A stretch of 64,000 nucleotides of DNA from Pseudomonadota bacterium (lineage in GTDB: Bacteria; Pseudomonadota; Gammaproteobacteria; Steroidobacterales; Woeseiaceae). Location: assembly GCA_022563195.1 (NCBI GenBank), contig JADFNV010000003.1, positions 1 through 64,000 of the forward strand, given 5' to 3'. How positions within the stretch are numbered: the first letter of the stretch is position 1; every line of letters starts with the position of its first letter. Below, piece after piece: positions 24,822 to 35,256 of this stretch. Made by a program: the position numbers and the translations under genes. Under the pieces are notes generated by a model that saw only the letters and a list, made by a program, of their open reading frames with translations, had not been told where the DNA came from and made no database searches.

Positions 24822-26432
24822 CTACATGCGGAATATGCCGAATGGTGTTTCGTCGTCGCGTGGATTGTTCATTGCGGCCGACAGCGCAAGCGACAAAATC
24901 TCGCGTGTATCGATCGGGTCAATGACGCCGTCATCCCAGAGGCGTGCGCTGGCATAGTAAGGATGACCTTGAGCGTCGTACTGCTCGCGAATATTCGTCT
25001 CGAATTCGGCTTGTGACTCCTCTGGCCACTCCTCACCGCGTGCTTCAAGACTATCGCGCTTGACTGTCGAGAGCACCAGCGACGCCTGCTCACCGCCCAT
25101 CACTGAAATCCTCGCATTCGGCCACATCCACAGCATGCGCGGCTTGTAGGCACGCCCGCACATCGCGTAGTTGCCGGCGCCAAAAGAACCGCCGATGATG
25201 ACCGTGAATTTGGGCACTGTCGCCGTTGCGACAGCATTAACCATCTTCGCACCTTCCTTGGCAATGCCAGCATGCTCAACGCGCTTACCCACCATGAAAC
25301 CCGTGATGTTCTGCAAAAACAGGAGCGGTATTCCGCGGCGATTGCAAAGTTGAATGAAGTGAGCGCCCTTCTGGGCAGATTCCATGAACAGAATGCCGTT
25401 GTTGGCCACGATACCTATCGGATATCCGCTGACATGTGCAAAACCGCAAACGAGCGTTGCTCCATAGAGTTTCTTGAATTCCTGAAACTCGGAACCATCG
25501 ACGATACGGGCAATGACCTCACGAACGTCGTAGGGAAACCGGTATTCTCGCGACACAATGCCGTAAATATCTTCTGCCGGGTACGCAGGCGGAACTGTAT
25601 CTCGCATTTTCAGACAGCTGGTCTTCGAGATATTGAGATTGGCAACGATTTCTCTCGCGATCATCAGGGCATGATGGTCATCTTCCGCAAGGTGATCGGT
25701 AACGCCCGATATGCGCGAGTGAACACTGCCGCCTCCGAGAGTCTCCGCGTCGACGATCTCGCCCGTTGCCGCTTTGACGAGCGGCGGGCCACCCAGAAAA
25801 ATCGTGCCCTGGTTGCGAACGATGATGGCCTCATCACACATCGCTGGTACATACGCACCGCCCGCCGTACACGACCCGAGTACGGCGGCAATCTGCGGTA
25901 TGCCTTTCGCCGACAGCCGGGCCTGGTTGTAGAAAATGCGTCCGAAATGATCGCGGTCCGGAAATACCTCATCCTGAAGTGGCAGAAACGCCCCACCTGA
26001 ATCGACCAGATAGATACAAGGCAGGCGATTCTGCTCCGCGATCTCTTGCGCGCGCAGGTGTTTCTTAACCGTCAGCGGATAATAGGTGCCGCCCTTTACG
26101 GTTGCGTCGTTCGCCACGATCATGCATTCGGTATCGTTGATGCGACCGATCCCTGCAATGATGCCCGCCGCAGGGACATCCTCATCATAAACGCCCATCG
26201 CCGCCAGCTGGCCTATTTCCAGGAACGGCGAATCGTCGTCGGTCAGCACCTTAATCCGGTCACGTGGCAACAGTTTGCCACGCGCCAGATGGCGCTCTCG
26301 CGACCGCTCCGGGCCACCCATGAGCACTGTTTCTTGCACATCCCTCAGAGCCTGTGCCAGCAACTCGTTGGCGGCCTTGTTGTTCGCGAAATCTTCCGAC
26401 TCACGGTCGACCTTGGTCTCAATGATTGGCAT
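24822..26432 (-). CDS. liuB: Methylcrotonyl-CoA carboxylase, carboxyltransferase (beta) subunit
   Basis: Carboxyltransferase of 536 residues for leucine degradation (3-methylcrotonyl-CoA to 3-methylglutaconyl-CoA). The segments [39 protein letters not shown] and [20 protein letters not shown] are typical of MccB. So are [17 protein letters not shown] and [16 protein letters not shown]. It starts at ATG 26432, overlapping the end of the isovaleryl-CoA dehydrogenase gene by 14 nt; the longer frame begins with a TTG and is less likely. The biotin-carrying alpha subunit (liuD) is not adjacent and not in the window. Confidence 0.93.
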   Translation of the reverse strand: MPIIETKVDRESEDFANNKAANELLAQALRDVQETVLMGGPERSRERHLARGKLLPRDRIKVLTDDDSPFLEIGQLAAMGVYDEDVPAAGIIAGIGRINDTECMIVANDATVKGGTYYPLTVKKHLRAQEIAEQNRLPCIYLVDSGGAFLPLQDEVFPDRDHFGRIFYNQARLSAKGIPQIAAVLGSCTAGGAYVPAMCDEAIIVRNQGTIFLGGPPLVKAATGEIVDAETLGGGSVHSRISGVTDHLAEDDHHALMIAREIVANLNISKTSCLKMRDTVPPAYPAEDIYGIVSREYRFPYDVREVIARIVDGSEFQEFKKLYGATLVCGFAHVSGYPIGIVANNGILFMESAQKGAHFIQLCNRRGIPLLFLQNITGFMVGKRVEHAGIAKEGAKMVNAVATATVPKFTVIIGGSFGAGNYAMCGRAYKPRMLWMWPNARISVMGGEQASLVLSTVKRDSLEARGEEWPEESQAEFETNIREQYDAQGHPYYASARLWDDGVIDPIDTREILSLALSAAMNNPRDDETPFGIFRM

Positions 26433-27582
26433 TAAATAACTCGCGGCCAATCAACATTCGCCTGATCTCGCTGGTGCCCGCACCAATTTCATAGAGTTTC
26501 GCATCACGCATCAGTCTCCCCGCCGGGTATTCGTTGCTATATCCATTACCACCGAGCGCCTGTATCGCTTCGCCTGCCATCCACGTGGCTTTTTCTGCTG
26601 CGACCAGAATACAGCCCGCCGCATCGAAGCGCGTAGTCTGGTCGCGATCACAGGCCTTTGCCACCGCATAGACATAGGCACGACAACTGTTCATCGACGT
26701 ATACATGTCTGCGAGCTTACCCTGCATGAGCTGAAACTCACCGATAGGCCGTCCGAATTGTTTACGTTCGTGAACATAGGGTATGACGACGTCCATACAG
26801 GCGCGCATGATACCCAGCGGGCCTCCCGCCAGCACCACTCTTTCGTAGTCCAGGCCGCTCATGAGAATACTCGCACCCCGGCCCTCGGCTGCAAGGAGAT
26901 TGGCAACGGGCACATGGCAATTCTCGAGCAATACCTCGCTTGTGTCCGATCCACGCATGCCCAGTTTGTCCAGCTTTTGCGGGGTAGACAGCCCGGGTGT
27001 GCCGCGCTCAACAATAAACGCGCTGAGCCGGGCACTGCCCGCATCAGGGTCGGTGACGGCGTAGATAATCAGCACATCGGCGAGCGGCGCATTGGTGATC
27101 CACATTTTGGATCCGTTGAGAACATAGTCGTCGCCCTCGCGAACAGCAGTTGTGCGCATACTCATGACATCGGAACCCGCACCGGCCTCACTCATAGCCA
27201 ATGCACCGAGATGCTCGCCCGAAATCAATCCGGGAAGGAACCGGCCCTTTTGCTTGTCGTCGCCCCAGCGTTTGAGTTGGTTGACGCATAGATTCGAATG
27301 CGCCCCATAGGAAAGACCGACCGATGCGGACGCGCGGCTAATTTCTTCCATCGCGACGACATGGGCCAGATAGCCCAGACCTGAGCCGCCAAACTCCTCT
27401 TCTACCGTTAATCCGAGCAGACCCAGCTCGCCAAGCTCCGGCCACAAATCGCGCGGGAAATCATTGCTCGCATCGATGGCGACCGCGCGAGGTGCGATCC
27501 TGTCGGTCGCGAACGCATGCACTGTCTCGCGCAGGAGGTCGATGTCCTCGCCAAGCCCAAAATCAAAATCGAACATCATCAT
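26419..27582 (-). CDS. liuA: Isovaleryl-CoA dehydrogenase
   Basis: FAD acyl-CoA dehydrogenase of 387 residues for the first committed step of leucine degradation. [48 protein letters not shown] and [21 protein letters not shown] are the isovaleryl-type signatures. The Glu in LDYER is the catalytic base. The C-terminal [20 protein letters not shown] fits. It heads the run liuA-liuB-SDR-kinase-MaoC-crotonase. A 145-bp gap separates it from the LuxR-type gene upstream; no clear promoter was made out there. Confidence 0.94.
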   Translation of the reverse strand: MMMFDFDFGLGEDIDLLRETVHAFATDRIAPRAVAIDASNDFPRDLWPELGELGLLGLTVEEEFGGSGLGYLAHVVAMEEISRASASVGLSYGAHSNLCVNQLKRWGDDKQKGRFLPGLISGEHLGALAMSEAGAGSDVMSMRTTAVREGDDYVLNGSKMWITNAPLADVLIIYAVTDPDAGSARLSAFIVERGTPGLSTPQKLDKLGMRGSDTSEVLLENCHVPVANLLAAEGRGASILMSGLDYERVVLAGGPLGIMRACMDVVIPYVHERKQFGRPIGEFQLMQGKLADMYTSMNSCRAYVYAVAKACDRDQTTRFDAAGCILVAAEKATWMAGEAIQALGGNGYSNEYPAGRLMRDAKLYEIGAGTSEIRRMLIGRELFNANH

Positions 27583-27727
27583 ATTCCGTCAAATCAAACC
27601 GCTAGCCATTGATTGTCGGCATCGGAGTGTCTGCACTGAATACCCTATTGGTGGTAGCTGCAAATTTCGACATGATCAGCCGCGTGGTCAATCGTGTTAC
27701 AGATCGCGATCACGATCTCTACTCCGA

Positions 27728-28522
27728 TCAGGAGCGCGACAGATCGTTGATAAACAGCGAAAAAAGCTCGTTCTGCGATGTGATACCGAGTTTTGCGAAC
27801 AGATTTCGTTTGTGCACCATAACGGTCCCCGGTGCGATGCGAAGCTCACGCGCGATCGACTTCGCCGAGTGGCCACGCAGCAATAGCTGCGTAATCTCGC
27901 GTTCGCGAACCGTAAGCAGCGAATCGCCAAAATTCTCGAAACAGCGCGTCAATCGCTGGTGCAGGCTCTCATTTCGTCCGCTTCTGTCCTCGACGGCAAC
28001 CCACCGCTCCCAGATATTACGCATGGCGGCATACACTATGGTCTCGATCGATCGAATTCGATCCAGCTCCGTTTTCGTGAACATCTTCTCGCGCCGGCCG
28101 ACCACCAGCACCAGCGTGCTCGTGTCCGACACGCCAAGCAGGAAATCCATCTCGTCCAGGAGATGCGTGCGTTCGCAGTAGTGTCGGTAATACTCACTCG
28201 AGCGAAATCGATCCGGAGTCTCATCGCGAAATCGGCAAACAGACGGTTTGTCGACGCGAATTGCCAGCTGATAAAGCGGATCGAGCAGATAGGGGCCCGC
28301 AAGGTATCGATCGAGGTAGTGTTCGGCGCCGGCAGGCTCCAGCGTGTGATGTATTACATCGGGAGGAGCGTCGCGGTGAAACGCCAGCAAGCAGGTACCT
28401 TCATGGGTGACGGCGAGCCCGATCGCTTTGATCAGTGCATCACAGGAGGACTGTGCGTCGCCGCTTCTGACCAGCGCTGCGATCGCCTGGTGCCAGTCGG
28501 GCGAATCGAAACGAGTTCTCAC
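27728..28522 (-). CDS. LuxR-type transcriptional regulator
   Basis: Regulator of 264 residues. The C-terminal helix-turn-helix is classical LuxR/GerE: LTVREREITQLLLRGHSAKSIARELRIAPGTV, then MVHKRNLFAKLGI. The N-terminal 170 residues form a GAF/PAS-like sensor domain with the segment HYLDRYLAGPYLLDPLY. It does not match the autoinducer-binding domain of quorum-sensing LuxR by eye, and no luxI-type gene is in the window. It starts 18 bp after the desaturase stop on the same strand, so both may be in one unit. Confidence 0.85.
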   Translation of the reverse strand: MRTRFDSPDWHQAIAALVRSGDAQSSCDALIKAIGLAVTHEGTCLLAFHRDAPPDVIHHTLEPAGAEHYLDRYLAGPYLLDPLYQLAIRVDKPSVCRFRDETPDRFRSSEYYRHYCERTHLLDEMDFLLGVSDTSTLVLVVGRREKMFTKTELDRIRSIETIVYAAMRNIWERWVAVEDRSGRNESLHQRLTRCFENFGDSLLTVREREITQLLLRGHSAKSIARELRIAPGTVMVHKRNLFAKLGITSQNELFSLFINDLSRS

Positions 28523-28540
28523 CGCAATGTCATTGCGGGA

Positions 28541-30000
<1,460 letters not shown>

Positions 30001-30009
30001 TAATTTGGT

Positions 30010-30384
30010 TCAGTCTTTCGTGAAACAGAACGCGTTCAGCTTATTGCCGTCAAGATCGCGGAAATAGCCGGCGTAAAAATTCTCAAATCGCACGCCGGGC
30101 GCTCCTTCGTCGGTGGCACCAAGTTCCAGCGCTTTTGCGTGAAAAGCATCGACCTCTTCAGACGCATGCATTGCAATCGCAACCATGACGCCATTACCGA
30201 CGGTTGCCGATTCACCATTGAATGGTTTTGTGACCGACATGCCAGTCGCCTTTGGCCCGGTCGACCAAGCGATGAATCGTTCCGTTTCGAACGTGCGACT
30301 TGCCCCAATCGTTGCGAAAAGTTCATCGTAGAATTTCGCCGCTTCATCGAGTTGATTGGTTCCGAGCGTTACGTAACCGATCAT
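30010..30384 (-). CDS. VOC superfamily protein (glyoxalase-like)
   Basis: Protein of 124 residues starting at ATG 30384 (MIGYVTLGTNQLDEA), which has a strong AAGGAGAAC ribosome site. The open frame upstream is only an overlap with the glycosylase gene. It has the VOC repeat pattern (GTNQLDEAAKFYDELF and GYFRDLDGNKLNAF), with a metal-site Glu or Asp in place of one His. The family includes glyoxalase I-like enzymes and dioxygenases; the substrate is unknown. It is the third gene after the 2-hydroxyacid dehydrogenase and the DNA glycosylase. Confidence 0.82.
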   Translation of the reverse strand: MIGYVTLGTNQLDEAAKFYDELFATIGASRTFETERFIAWSTGPKATGMSVTKPFNGESATVGNGVMVAIAMHASEEVDAFHAKALELGATDEGAPGVRFENFYAGYFRDLDGNKLNAFCFTKD

Positions 30385-30403
30385 GATGTTCTCCTTATCG
30401 TTC

Positions 30404-30913
30404 CTAGCCAATAATGCTACGCCATTTGATGAGCTTATTCGCAACCGACATCGCCGCATAGGCCGGGCTGGTCGAGGGCAGCGTTGCATAGCGTACGCTC
30501 GCAGGGTCGAGACCCGGTTGAACCAACCTTGACCAGAGTTGCGCCGCCTTCTGCCCATTGAAGCAGACGCGATCAATATCACGATAAATCCGAAAAAACT
30601 CCGAAAAATCATTAGTTTGTGCAGACTCGATCTGAATAGAGGCGTCCATGCTGCCGGGCCGGACTGAACTTGCAAGGACATCCCAGAGGGCAATTCGATT
30701 CTCGATGAGCGCCTGGCATCGCTCTGCATAGGATCCTGTGGCGCCGAAGAGCTCACTCATGATCAGCCAGAATGCGTTTTGCGGATGCGCGTAGTATTGC
30801 CCTGCGTCGATCGAGCGTTGCCCCGGAAGACTGCCCAGAATCAGGATGCGAGCATCGGCGCTTGCGACCGGCGGAAAACCAAGCGAAGTCGTAGCCTGCC
30901 CGTCTGACGTCAC
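30404..30913 (-). CDS. Hypoxanthine-DNA glycosylase (UDG family 6)
   Basis: Base-excision repair protein of 169 residues that removes hypoxanthine (deaminated adenine) from DNA. Family marks are the N-terminal ILGSLPGQRSIDAGQYYAHP followed by QNAFW, and the C-terminal LPSTSPAYAA motif. The fold is the uracil-DNA glycosylase fold. It starts 1 bp after the stop of the 2-hydroxyacid dehydrogenase gene and so shares its transcript. The substrate assignment follows family knowledge. Confidence 0.87.
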   Translation of the reverse strand: MTSDGQATTSLGFPPVASADARILILGSLPGQRSIDAGQYYAHPQNAFWLIMSELFGATGSYAERCQALIENRIALWDVLASSVRPGSMDASIQIESAQTNDFSEFFRIYRDIDRVCFNGQKAAQLWSRLVQPGLDPASVRYATLPSTSPAYAAMSVANKLIKWRSIIG

Positions 30914-30914
30914 A

Positions 30915-32018
30915 TCAATAGCCGAGTTCCGGGTTCACGACGTTGAGTAGAGCTTCGCCGGCGACAAAACGCGCCAGGTTCTCCCTGATCAGGATGTTAT
31001 GCCGCAGCCAATTGCCTCCTCGACCCGCGACATGAGGCGTAATGATGACATTGTCCATACGCCAAAGCGGATGATCGGAGGGCAGCGGCTCAGGATCCGT
31101 AACATCAAGCCCGGCCCCTGCGATCTGACCGCTCTCAAGCGCTGCAACCAGGGCATCGGTGACCACAGTACGACCACGCCCAACGTTGATAAAATGCGCG
31201 CCACGCTTGGTGGCCGCAAAAAATTTACTGTCAATGAGTCCGCTTGTCTCTGGCGTGAGTGGCAGGGCATTGACGATAAAGTCAGCATCGCCAGCCAATT
31301 CAATAAGTTCATGCGACAATCCGACGTAGTCGACAAATTCAGGGCCCTCTCGTGAACTACGGCGCGTCCCGATAACACGCATATCCAGAGCTGCCGCACG
31401 CCGCGCGACTTCTGTGCCGATCCCGCCCAGCCCTATAACGAGTAAGGTCTTGCCAGCGATCGATTGCATGCCCTGCGTAAATTCAGGCCCGCGCTGCCAG
31501 GCACCCTCAGACATGGACTTCGCGTAGTTTGGCAATCCTCGCGCAAGACTCAATATCAATGCGGTGACATGTTCGGCAATAACCGGCGACGACATCTTCT
31601 GCATATTGGTCAGCAGAATCTCATCATTCGCGATACGCTCAATGGGCATGCATCGGTCAGCACCGGCTCCATAAATCTGTATCCAAAGCAATTTCTTCGC
31701 GGCCGCAACGATTCGATCCGAGCAAAACCCGATGATTGCATCGGCATCCGCCACATGCTTCATCGCGTCGCTTGCTCGATTGATTGCGATCAATTGCACA
31801 TCCGGAAGGGCCTTCTGCATTTCCGCAACCAGGTCATTGTCAGCAATTATCAGGATTTTTTTGGGTGTATGCCAACCTGGCCTGTCACTGATCGGCACAG
31901 GTCCCGCTTCGATTCCCGTCTCACGAATCAGCTGCTCAATTGCGGACTGGGCGTGCAGCGAACACGCACCAAGCAACAGCAGCGCCGCGATCATTGTACG
32001 CAGAAAACGAAAATTCAT
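30915..32018 (-). CDS. D-2-hydroxyacid dehydrogenase with export signal
   Basis: NAD-dependent dehydrogenase of 367 residues. Conserved elements: cofactor motif GLGGIGTEVARR, then NALPLTPET, the catalytic Arg in NVGRGRTVV, DVTDPEPLPSDHP, and the catalytic His in ITPHVAGRG. It is unusual in having a hydrophobic N-terminus (MNFRFLRTMIAALLLLGAC). This ends in a lipobox-like LGAC, or alternatively an SPase I site near LHAQ. Export of a cofactor-dependent enzyme of this family is rare. If the signal works, the protein is periplasmic or a lipoprotein and the reaction or cofactor source is unclear. Confidence 0.85.
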   Translation of the reverse strand: MNFRFLRTMIAALLLLGACSLHAQSAIEQLIRETGIEAGPVPISDRPGWHTPKKILIIADNDLVAEMQKALPDVQLIAINRASDAMKHVADADAIIGFCSDRIVAAAKKLLWIQIYGAGADRCMPIERIANDEILLTNMQKMSSPVIAEHVTALILSLARGLPNYAKSMSEGAWQRGPEFTQGMQSIAGKTLLVIGLGGIGTEVARRAAALDMRVIGTRRSSREGPEFVDYVGLSHELIELAGDADFIVNALPLTPETSGLIDSKFFAATKRGAHFINVGRGRTVVTDALVAALESGQIAGAGLDVTDPEPLPSDHPLWRMDNVIITPHVAGRGGNWLRHNILIRENLARFVAGEALLNVVNPELGY

Positions 32019-32047
32019 TGGCTCGTCCCACAGAAAACCGTTGCGAC

Positions 32048-32077
32048 AGCATAATGCAGCGCTTTGGGTTCTGCCAA
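32048..32077 (-). promoter_or_regulatory. Putative promoter of the 2-hydroxyacid dehydrogenase operon
   Basis: On the minus strand TTGGCA (32077-32072) and TATGCT (32053-32048) are 18 nt apart. They lie in the 82-bp gap before the dehydrogenase ATG, downstream of the AgmX/TonB-like stop. Confidence 0.5.
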
Positions 32078-32100
32078 TGACTGAAGGTTTGCGGTCGCTA

Positions 32101-33057
32101 TCAGGCCGGGAAAAAGTCGATCGGTTTCGTTGTCGTGATCGGCTCTACGTCTTTGGCTTCGAAGCGGAACATCTTGATGCGTTGTACGAGCTTGCGTTCG
32201 AGATCCAGGTCACCCAGTTCGCTCGAAACGATCTCGCAAAATGTCACTATTCCGTTTGGTGAAATCGTCAGGCGCAGGACGAGCTTGCCCTCCAGCGTCG
32301 GGTTGATTCGCAGAGCGCGGTTGTAGAGTGCAAAAATCACACCCTTGTTTCTGTCGAATACAAGCTCGATTTCCTCGCGTGAGCGCGAAGCCCTGCCGCT
32401 GGTGCCCGTGCGACGAGCGCCACCGGCCCCTCTGCCAAGGCCGGCAACCGGACTCGAAACCCGGGTCGTCGATCGACCCGCAATGCCGCTACCACCGGTA
32501 TTGCGACTCAGCTTCGCCGTATTGATACCGCCAGATGCCGTACCGACCTTCGATGTGATCATCGAGCGTTCGTTGCGAACGGATTGACCGACCGACGCCG
32601 ACAGGTCGCGATTGTCGGCGATAGACTCCAGTAAGTTCTTGTCGACGAGATTTGCGAGATCGTCGACAAATGGCATTAGCGCTGCTTGCGCTTTTTCCCG
32701 CGCAATCTTTGTCGTATCGACAGGTTCGGGCGGAGGCTCAGGCTCGAGCTCTGGCGTCTCCTCGGCGACCTGCTCCGGCTCAGGCTCGGGCTCAGGCTCA
32801 GATTCCGGTTCAGGCTCGGGTTCCTTTGGCTCTGGCGGCGGCGGAGGCGGTCTCTGCTCAAGCAACAACTGTGCGATGCGCGGTGGAATTTCCACAATCT
32901 CGTTCGGGTCGCGTTCCGGCGTTGGCAGGAACGGCCAGATGATGCCAAGCACTGCAACGACGATGAACACGATACCGAGCAAGCGCCGGAACTTCCTTTC
33001 CTGGCTCGCCCCCGACGTCCAGGGCAGGTCGTATTCTCTGTAGTACGGTAAATCCAC
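32101..33057 (-). CDS. TonB/AgmX-like envelope protein with Pro/Glu-rich linker
   Basis: Protein of 318 residues. A short cytosolic N-terminus is followed by one membrane helix (about 25-45). Next comes a periplasmic linker rich in Pro and Glu (RPPPPPPEPKEPEPEPESE and further EP repeats, about 68-115), a Gly/Ser/Arg-rich stretch, and a C-terminal alpha/beta domain (LYNRALRINPTLEGKLVLRL and later). That domain resembles the AgmX/PglI C-terminal domain more than classic TonB. It is the last gene of a cluster with ExbB, two ExbD and TPR proteins and probably links the inner-membrane motor to the outer envelope. Confidence 0.85.
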   Translation of the reverse strand: MDLPYYREYDLPWTSGASQERKFRRLLGIVFIVVAVLGIIWPFLPTPERDPNEIVEIPPRIAQLLLEQRPPPPPPEPKEPEPEPESEPEPEPEPEQVAEETPELEPEPPPEPVDTTKIAREKAQAALMPFVDDLANLVDKNLLESIADNRDLSASVGQSVRNERSMITSKVGTASGGINTAKLSRNTGGSGIAGRSTTRVSSPVAGLGRGAGGARRTGTSGRASRSREEIELVFDRNKGVIFALYNRALRINPTLEGKLVLRLTISPNGIVTFCEIVSSELGDLDLERKLVQRIKMFRFEAKDVEPITTTKPIDFFPA

Positions 33058-33078
33058 ACGCGACTCCTGGCTTTAGCC

Positions 33079-33606
33079 CTATCTCGCCGCAGCGAGTTCG
33101 TGGAGTTTCTCAGAACTCCGCTGCAAGACTGCCAGTGAGATCTGTCCGTAGTCCGATGCTGTACAGGTCGCCATGACCTTCTTTAACAGCCGATATGGAA
33201 TATCTTTGTCCCCCATGATCGTAACTTCGCGTCCTGCAATGTCGTCCTGAGCTTCCCTGCGCAGCACACGATCGTTCTGCGACTTCAGTGCCTGACGCAG
33301 TGCCGGGATGTCATTGCCCGGTGTCGCCATGACCACATCAACCTTGGCGACTAGCTGACCCTGCACGATGATGTCCGTGTCGCTGATCACAATAACGACC
33401 GACTCGTTCGCTCTTTTCTCGGCGATCGATTCGGGTAACTGCACGTCTTTCGCATTCGGCAGCACTTCGACATTTGACGAATTGACGAGCAGGAAGAATA
33501 CGAGAATCGTGAAAATGTCCATTAACGAAACCAGGTTTAGCGTGGCATCGCGCCGGTGGCGCCGGTGGTGTTTCGCCATGCGTTTTGCGCGCGCTGACTT
33601 GACCAT
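33079..33606 (-). CDS. ExbD/TolR-like protein (with membrane Asp)
   Basis: Inner-membrane proton-channel subunit of 175 residues. One helix (about 24-43, LVSLMDIFTILVFFLL) carries the conserved Asp at D30, the expected proton carrier. A periplasmic ExbD-type domain follows (VVIVISDTDIIVQGQLVAKV and later). The last 70 residues include a segment QNDRVLRREAQDDIAGREVT and YRLLKKVMATCTASDYGQ typical of ExbD. The start is 2 bp after the stop of the other ExbD gene. Confidence 0.9.
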   Translation of the reverse strand: MVKSARAKRMAKHHRRHRRDATLNLVSLMDIFTILVFFLLVNSSNVEVLPNAKDVQLPESIAEKRANESVVIVISDTDIIVQGQLVAKVDVVMATPGNDIPALRQALKSQNDRVLRREAQDDIAGREVTIMGDKDIPYRLLKKVMATCTASDYGQISLAVLQRSSEKLHELAAAR

Positions 33607-33608
33607 TG

Positions 33609-34121
33609 CTATGCACCTCCAGCCGAAATCGGCGCATCGCCAATCGATATTTCCGGGAACAGGTCCGTGCGAACGATTTTTTCTCCCTCGATTGTTTCCG
33701 CGAGGCGCACACGGTCCATTACCTGCACCAGGGTGTCATAGGCAATTTCGGCTTCGAGGAGAATCGCCGCGTTGGTCTTCGTTGGGTAGCCCGCTTTGAT
33801 TTCAGACAATTTCACGCTCAATGCATCGAAATCATAGCCATCTACGCCATTCGGATAGATGCCGAGCAAACCCTGATTGCGGTCGCCAACCTCAATTTGA
33901 TCCTTACGAACGATGATTTCCAGTTGAAACGCAAGATCCTGCTGTTTCACGGGCTCAGTAGAGGAGCCTGGCAGACTCAATTCAATAATCGCCATTTGCG
34001 AGAACACCGCTGTAATCAGCAGAAATGGAACCAGAATCACCATCAGGTTCATGAACGCCGTAATGTTGAGTTCGACCGGGTCGTTATTGCGACGACGGCC
34101 GCTCTGGCGGCTACGGATCAT
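33609..34121 (-). CDS. ExbD/TolR-like protein lacking the membrane Asp
   Basis: Second ExbD-like protein, 170 residues. The single helix begins NITAFMNLMVILVPFLL. The position that is Asp in ExbD, TolR and MotB-like proteins is Asn (N25, codon read directly). The periplasmic part (LDALSVKLSEIKAGYPTKTNAAIL-type segment near residues 95-120) is ExbD-like. It is 2 bp from both the ExbB gene before it and the second ExbD after it. It may form a mixed dimer in which only the other ExbD carries protons; that is inference. Confidence 0.88.
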   Translation of the reverse strand: MIRSRQSGRRRNNDPVELNITAFMNLMVILVPFLLITAVFSQMAIIELSLPGSSTEPVKQQDLAFQLEIIVRKDQIEVGDRNQGLLGIYPNGVDGYDFDALSVKLSEIKAGYPTKTNAAILLEAEIAYDTLVQVMDRVRLAETIEGEKIVRTDLFPEISIGDAPISAGGA

Positions 34122-34123
34122 CC

Positions 34124-34774
34124 TTAAGCCTCTGCAGTATTTAGCTGACGTTCTGTAACGGCGTTGAGAAACTTGACGCTGGCCATCTCGAGGCTGTCTA
34201 CAAGCTGGTTGGTCTTGGTCTGCAACAACGCGTGAGTCAGCAACAACGGAATCGCAACCATGAGCCCGAATGCTGTCGTGTTCATCGCTACCGAAATACT
34301 CGCCGACAACAGATCCGCTTTATCGGCCGGGTTCGCATTCGATACCGCCGTAAATGCCCGGATCAGGCCGATGATGGTGCCAAGCAGTCCCAGCAGCGTT
34401 GCGATGTTTGCCAGCGTTGCTAAATAATGTGTGCGCTTCTCAAGTCTCGGCAGAACCTCCATGAGGCTCTCTTCCATCGCCTTCTCAATGTCGTCACGAC
34501 GCCGGGCAGATTTAACGCGGTACAGGCCGTAAGTCAGAATCGAGCCAATGGCGGCCCTCGACTTGGCAGTGACTGCTGCTGCTTCCTGGAAATTACCGGC
34601 CTTCAGGAACGGCACGATCTTTTTCCACAAAGAACGATTACTCGCACCGGACATCGTCAGGTATATCCAACGCTCGATGGCGATAGCCACCCCGAATGCG
34701 AACACAAACAGGATCGGGTACATGAATGCACCGCCCTGTTGGAAAAAACGCACGATGGCGCCCAAAGTGTCCAT
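34124..34774 (-). CDS. ExbB/TolQ/MotA-type proton channel protein
   Basis: Inner-membrane subunit of 216 residues with three helices (about 16-35, 111-135 and 160-185). The segments YLATLANIATLLGLLGTIIG and SISVAMNTTAFGLMVAIPLL are the conserved channel-forming helices of ExbB and TolQ. The cytosolic loop between helices 1 and 2 is of normal length. It heads the four-gene motor block (ExbB, two ExbD, TonB/AgmX-like), which follows the TPR genes on the same strand. Confidence 0.93.
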   Translation of the reverse strand: MDTLGAIVRFFQQGGAFMYPILFVFAFGVAIAIERWIYLTMSGASNRSLWKKIVPFLKAGNFQEAAAVTAKSRAAIGSILTYGLYRVKSARRRDDIEKAMEESLMEVLPRLEKRTHYLATLANIATLLGLLGTIIGLIRAFTAVSNANPADKADLLSASISVAMNTTAFGLMVAIPLLLTHALLQTKTNQLVDSLEMASVKFLNAVTERQLNTAEA

Positions 34775-34825
34775 TTGATTGCTCCTCTAGTAAATCAAAT
34801 AGTTCGACAATCGAGCAGGCTCGGC

Positions 34826-35251
34826 CTACTCGTCTTTTTCTCCGTACAAGTCGCCGTAATAGCGGACTCGCCGAATAAATTCTTCCCGGTCCAGCGGGGC
34901 TAAGATCTCGTCCAGCAATGTGTTCACAGGTCGTCCCAGCAGGTCGCCCGGATCAGACTTCTGCCAGGGCACAATGTAGAGAACTTTCGGCAATTCCTGG
35001 TTGCCCGTAATCTCCGCACGCCGGAGCTCGAGCCGATCCATCACCTGTCCTGCGGACTGCTCCCTGATCACATCCGTAGCAAGTACTGCGCTCGATACAC
35101 GCGGCTCTAACTCATCGCGCTCGGCTGCAGTATCAACGGCCGGTTCAGGCACGTCCTCGGTCAGCTCCTCCTGAGCAAGCGTCGCAGATGTCGCCAACAA
35201 CATGGCAAGCATGATTCGAGGGCTAAACCTTAAGTTTTTGCGAGTATCCAT
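34826..35251 (-). CDS. Small exported protein of the ExbBD/TPR cluster, unknown function
   Basis: Protein of 141 residues from ATG 35251, 5 bp after the TPR-lipoprotein stop. An N-terminal signal (MLAMLLATSATLAQ after MDTRKNLRFSPRI) precedes an acidic stretch (EELTEDVPEPAVDTAAERDE). Then comes a compact domain with KVLYIVPWQKSDPGDLLGRP and the C-terminal RRVRYYGDLYGEKDE. I do not recognise the family. Its tight packing between the TPR lipoprotein and ExbB suggests it belongs to the same envelope complex. Confidence 0.75.
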   Translation of the reverse strand: MDTRKNLRFSPRIMLAMLLATSATLAQEELTEDVPEPAVDTAAERDELEPRVSSAVLATDVIREQSAGQVMDRLELRRAEITGNQELPKVLYIVPWQKSDPGDLLGRPVNTLLDEILAPLDREEFIRRVRYYGDLYGEKDE

Positions 35252-35256
35252 GTCCT

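Noticed and set aside
32612-33043. Gly/Ser-rich frame and short DNA repeats resembling a collagen-like gene or tandem array
   Set aside because: They are the opposite strand and nucleotide repeats of the Pro/Glu-rich linker of the AgmX/TonB-like protein.
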